The position numbers and the translations under genes are program-made. Of a stretch of 5,855 nt of DNA, positions 5,086-5,855 are shown piece after piece. Source of the stretch: Gammaproteobacteria bacterium (lineage in GTDB: Bacteria; Pseudomonadota; Gammaproteobacteria; Thiohalobacterales; Thiohalobacteraceae); assembly GCA_016214925.1 (NCBI GenBank), contig JACRMO010000146.1, positions 1 to 5,855 of the forward strand. The letters are read 5' to 3'. Each line of letters starts with the position of its first letter. Within the stretch, counting starts at the first letter, position 1. A model generated the notes under the pieces. It saw only the letters and a program-made list of their open reading frames with translations. It made no database searches and was not told where the DNA came from.

Positions 5086-5855
5086 GTGGCAGATTTTGAA
5101 GTCCCCGAGGTCAAAGAATACGCGACCATCCCGCTGATCAAAGAAGGCGCGATGGCCCACAGCAAGCCGTTCCTGTCCAAGGAAGCGTTCCAGCAGGCGC
5201 TGGGCTTTCCGGGCGCGTTGGTGGACAACTGGGAAAAGGTCGCCGTCGACAAGATGGGCGAAATGCTCGGCAAGTACCGTGGTCTGCAGGTGTTCCTGGA
5301 TTCCTGCGTGAAATGCGGCGCCTGCACCGACAAGTGCCACTACTTCCTCGGCACCGCCGATCCCAAGAACATGCCGGTCGCGCGTCAGGATCTGCTGCGC
5401 AAGGTCTATCGCCGTTACTTCACCTTCGCCGGCAAATATTTCCCGAAACTGGTCGGCGCCGTCGACATGACCAAGGACGTGCTGGACGACTGGTACAGTT
5501 ACTTCCATCAGTGCTCGCAGTGCCGCCGTTGCTCGGTGTACTGCCCCTACGGCATCGACACTGCGGAAATCTCCATGGCCGCGCGCGAGATCATGGACGC
5601 CGTCGGTCAAGGCCAGAAGTACTGCAACGAAATCATCGCCAAGGTCTATAGGATCGGCAACAACCTCGGCCTGCCCGGTCCGGCGCTGGAAGACACCCTC
5701 TTAGGTCTGGAAGAGGATGTGAAGGACGCCACCGGCGTCGATGTAAAATACCCGCTCGACGTAAAGGGTGCGGACATCCTGCTGGTCACCCCGTCGGCGG
5801 ACTTCTTCGCCGAACCGCACGTCGACGGTTTGATCGGCTACGGCAAGGTATTCCA
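5086..5855 (+). CDS. dsrK: DsrK, HdrD-like iron-sulfur subunit of DsrMKJOP (5' part, cut by window edge)
   Basis: The frame is open from GTG 5086 to the last base: 256 codons, about half of the usual DsrK (around 530 aa from memory). DsrK is the cytoplasm-facing catalytic iron-sulfur subunit of DsrMKJOP, related to heterodisulfide reductase HdrD, and is thought to act on the DsrC disulfide or trisulfide. Two [4Fe-4S] motifs are complete: C74-x2-C77-x2-C80-x3-C84 in SCVKCGACTDKCHYF, and C143-x2-C146-x2-C149-x3-C153-P in QCSQCRRCSVYCPYG. The CCG-type domains that would bind the special catalytic cluster lie beyond the edge. The frame is clean with no stop; truncation is due only to the window. 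It lies 51 bp after dsrM, in the expected operon order; dsrL, dsrJ, dsrO and dsrP would be expected downstream. Confidence 0.95.
   Translation, partial: MADFEVPEVKEYATIPLIKEGAMAHSKPFLSKEAFQQALGFPGALVDNWEKVAVDKMGEMLGKYRGLQVFLDSCVKCGACTDKCHYFLGTADPKNMPVARQDLLRKVYRRYFTFAGKYFPKLVGAVDMTKDVLDDWYSYFHQCSQCRRCSVYCPYGIDTAEISMAAREIMDAVGQGQKYCNEIIAKVYRIGNNLGLPGPALEDTLLGLEEDVKDATGVDVKYPLDVKGADILLVTPSADFFAEPHVDGLIGYGKVF

Noticed and set aside
1..5855. Mobile element, CRISPR array, tRNA or phage gene
   Set aside because: No transposase, repeat-spacer pattern, tRNA-like fold or integration site seen; all coding space is accounted for by dsr genes.

Overview
The window carries the first eight genes of an oxidative (reverse-type) dissimilatory sulfite reductase locus, all on the + strand: dsrA, dsrB, dsrE, dsrF, dsrH, dsrC, dsrM and the 5' part of dsrK, which runs off the right edge. 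The order dsrAB-EFH-C-MK matches the layout I know from sulfur-oxidizing proteobacteria such as Allochromatium vinosum and Thiobacillus denitrificans. dsrEFH marks the sulfur-oxidizing version of the pathway; sulfate reducers generally lack it. The sequence is moderately GC-rich with strong G/C-ending codon bias. I infer a gamma- or betaproteobacterial sulfur oxidizer, but cannot name a genus from this sequence alone.

Layout. Positions 1-132 are a leader with no gene and no promoter I can defend. dsrA (133-1395) and dsrB (1510-2586) encode the two siroheme sulfite reductase subunits; the 114-bp gap between them holds two perfect hairpins. A 130-bp gap follows dsrB, with an FNR/CRP-like palindrome overlapping the dsrB stop codon and a strong GC hairpin. 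dsrE (2717-3109), dsrF (3114-3503) and dsrH (3522-3830) are tightly packed and encode the DsrEFH sulfurtransferase. dsrC (3875-4207) encodes the small sulfur carrier with its two C-terminal cysteines. A terminator-like hairpin with a short T run follows dsrC. Next come dsrM (4282-5034, cytochrome b membrane subunit) and dsrK (5086 to the edge, iron-sulfur HdrD-like subunit).

How the genes work together (known biology of the family): sulfur delivered as persulfide passes from DsrE to the C-terminal cysteine of DsrC. Persulfurated DsrC is the proposed substrate of the DsrAB enzyme or its partners, sulfite is formed in the cytoplasm, and the membrane DsrMKJOP complex handles DsrC redox state and electrons through DsrM heme b and DsrK iron-sulfur clusters.

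I do not see an undescribed system here. The points most worth a second look are: DsrH lacks the cysteine known from A. vinosum (position 20 is Ala), which leaves DsrE Cys78 as the only cysteine in the whole DsrEFH set; the FNR-like site at the end of dsrB; hairpins at three gene boundaries, which may set different transcript levels; and a dsrM start codon that the ribosome binding site places at GTG 4282 rather than the ATG six bases upstream.
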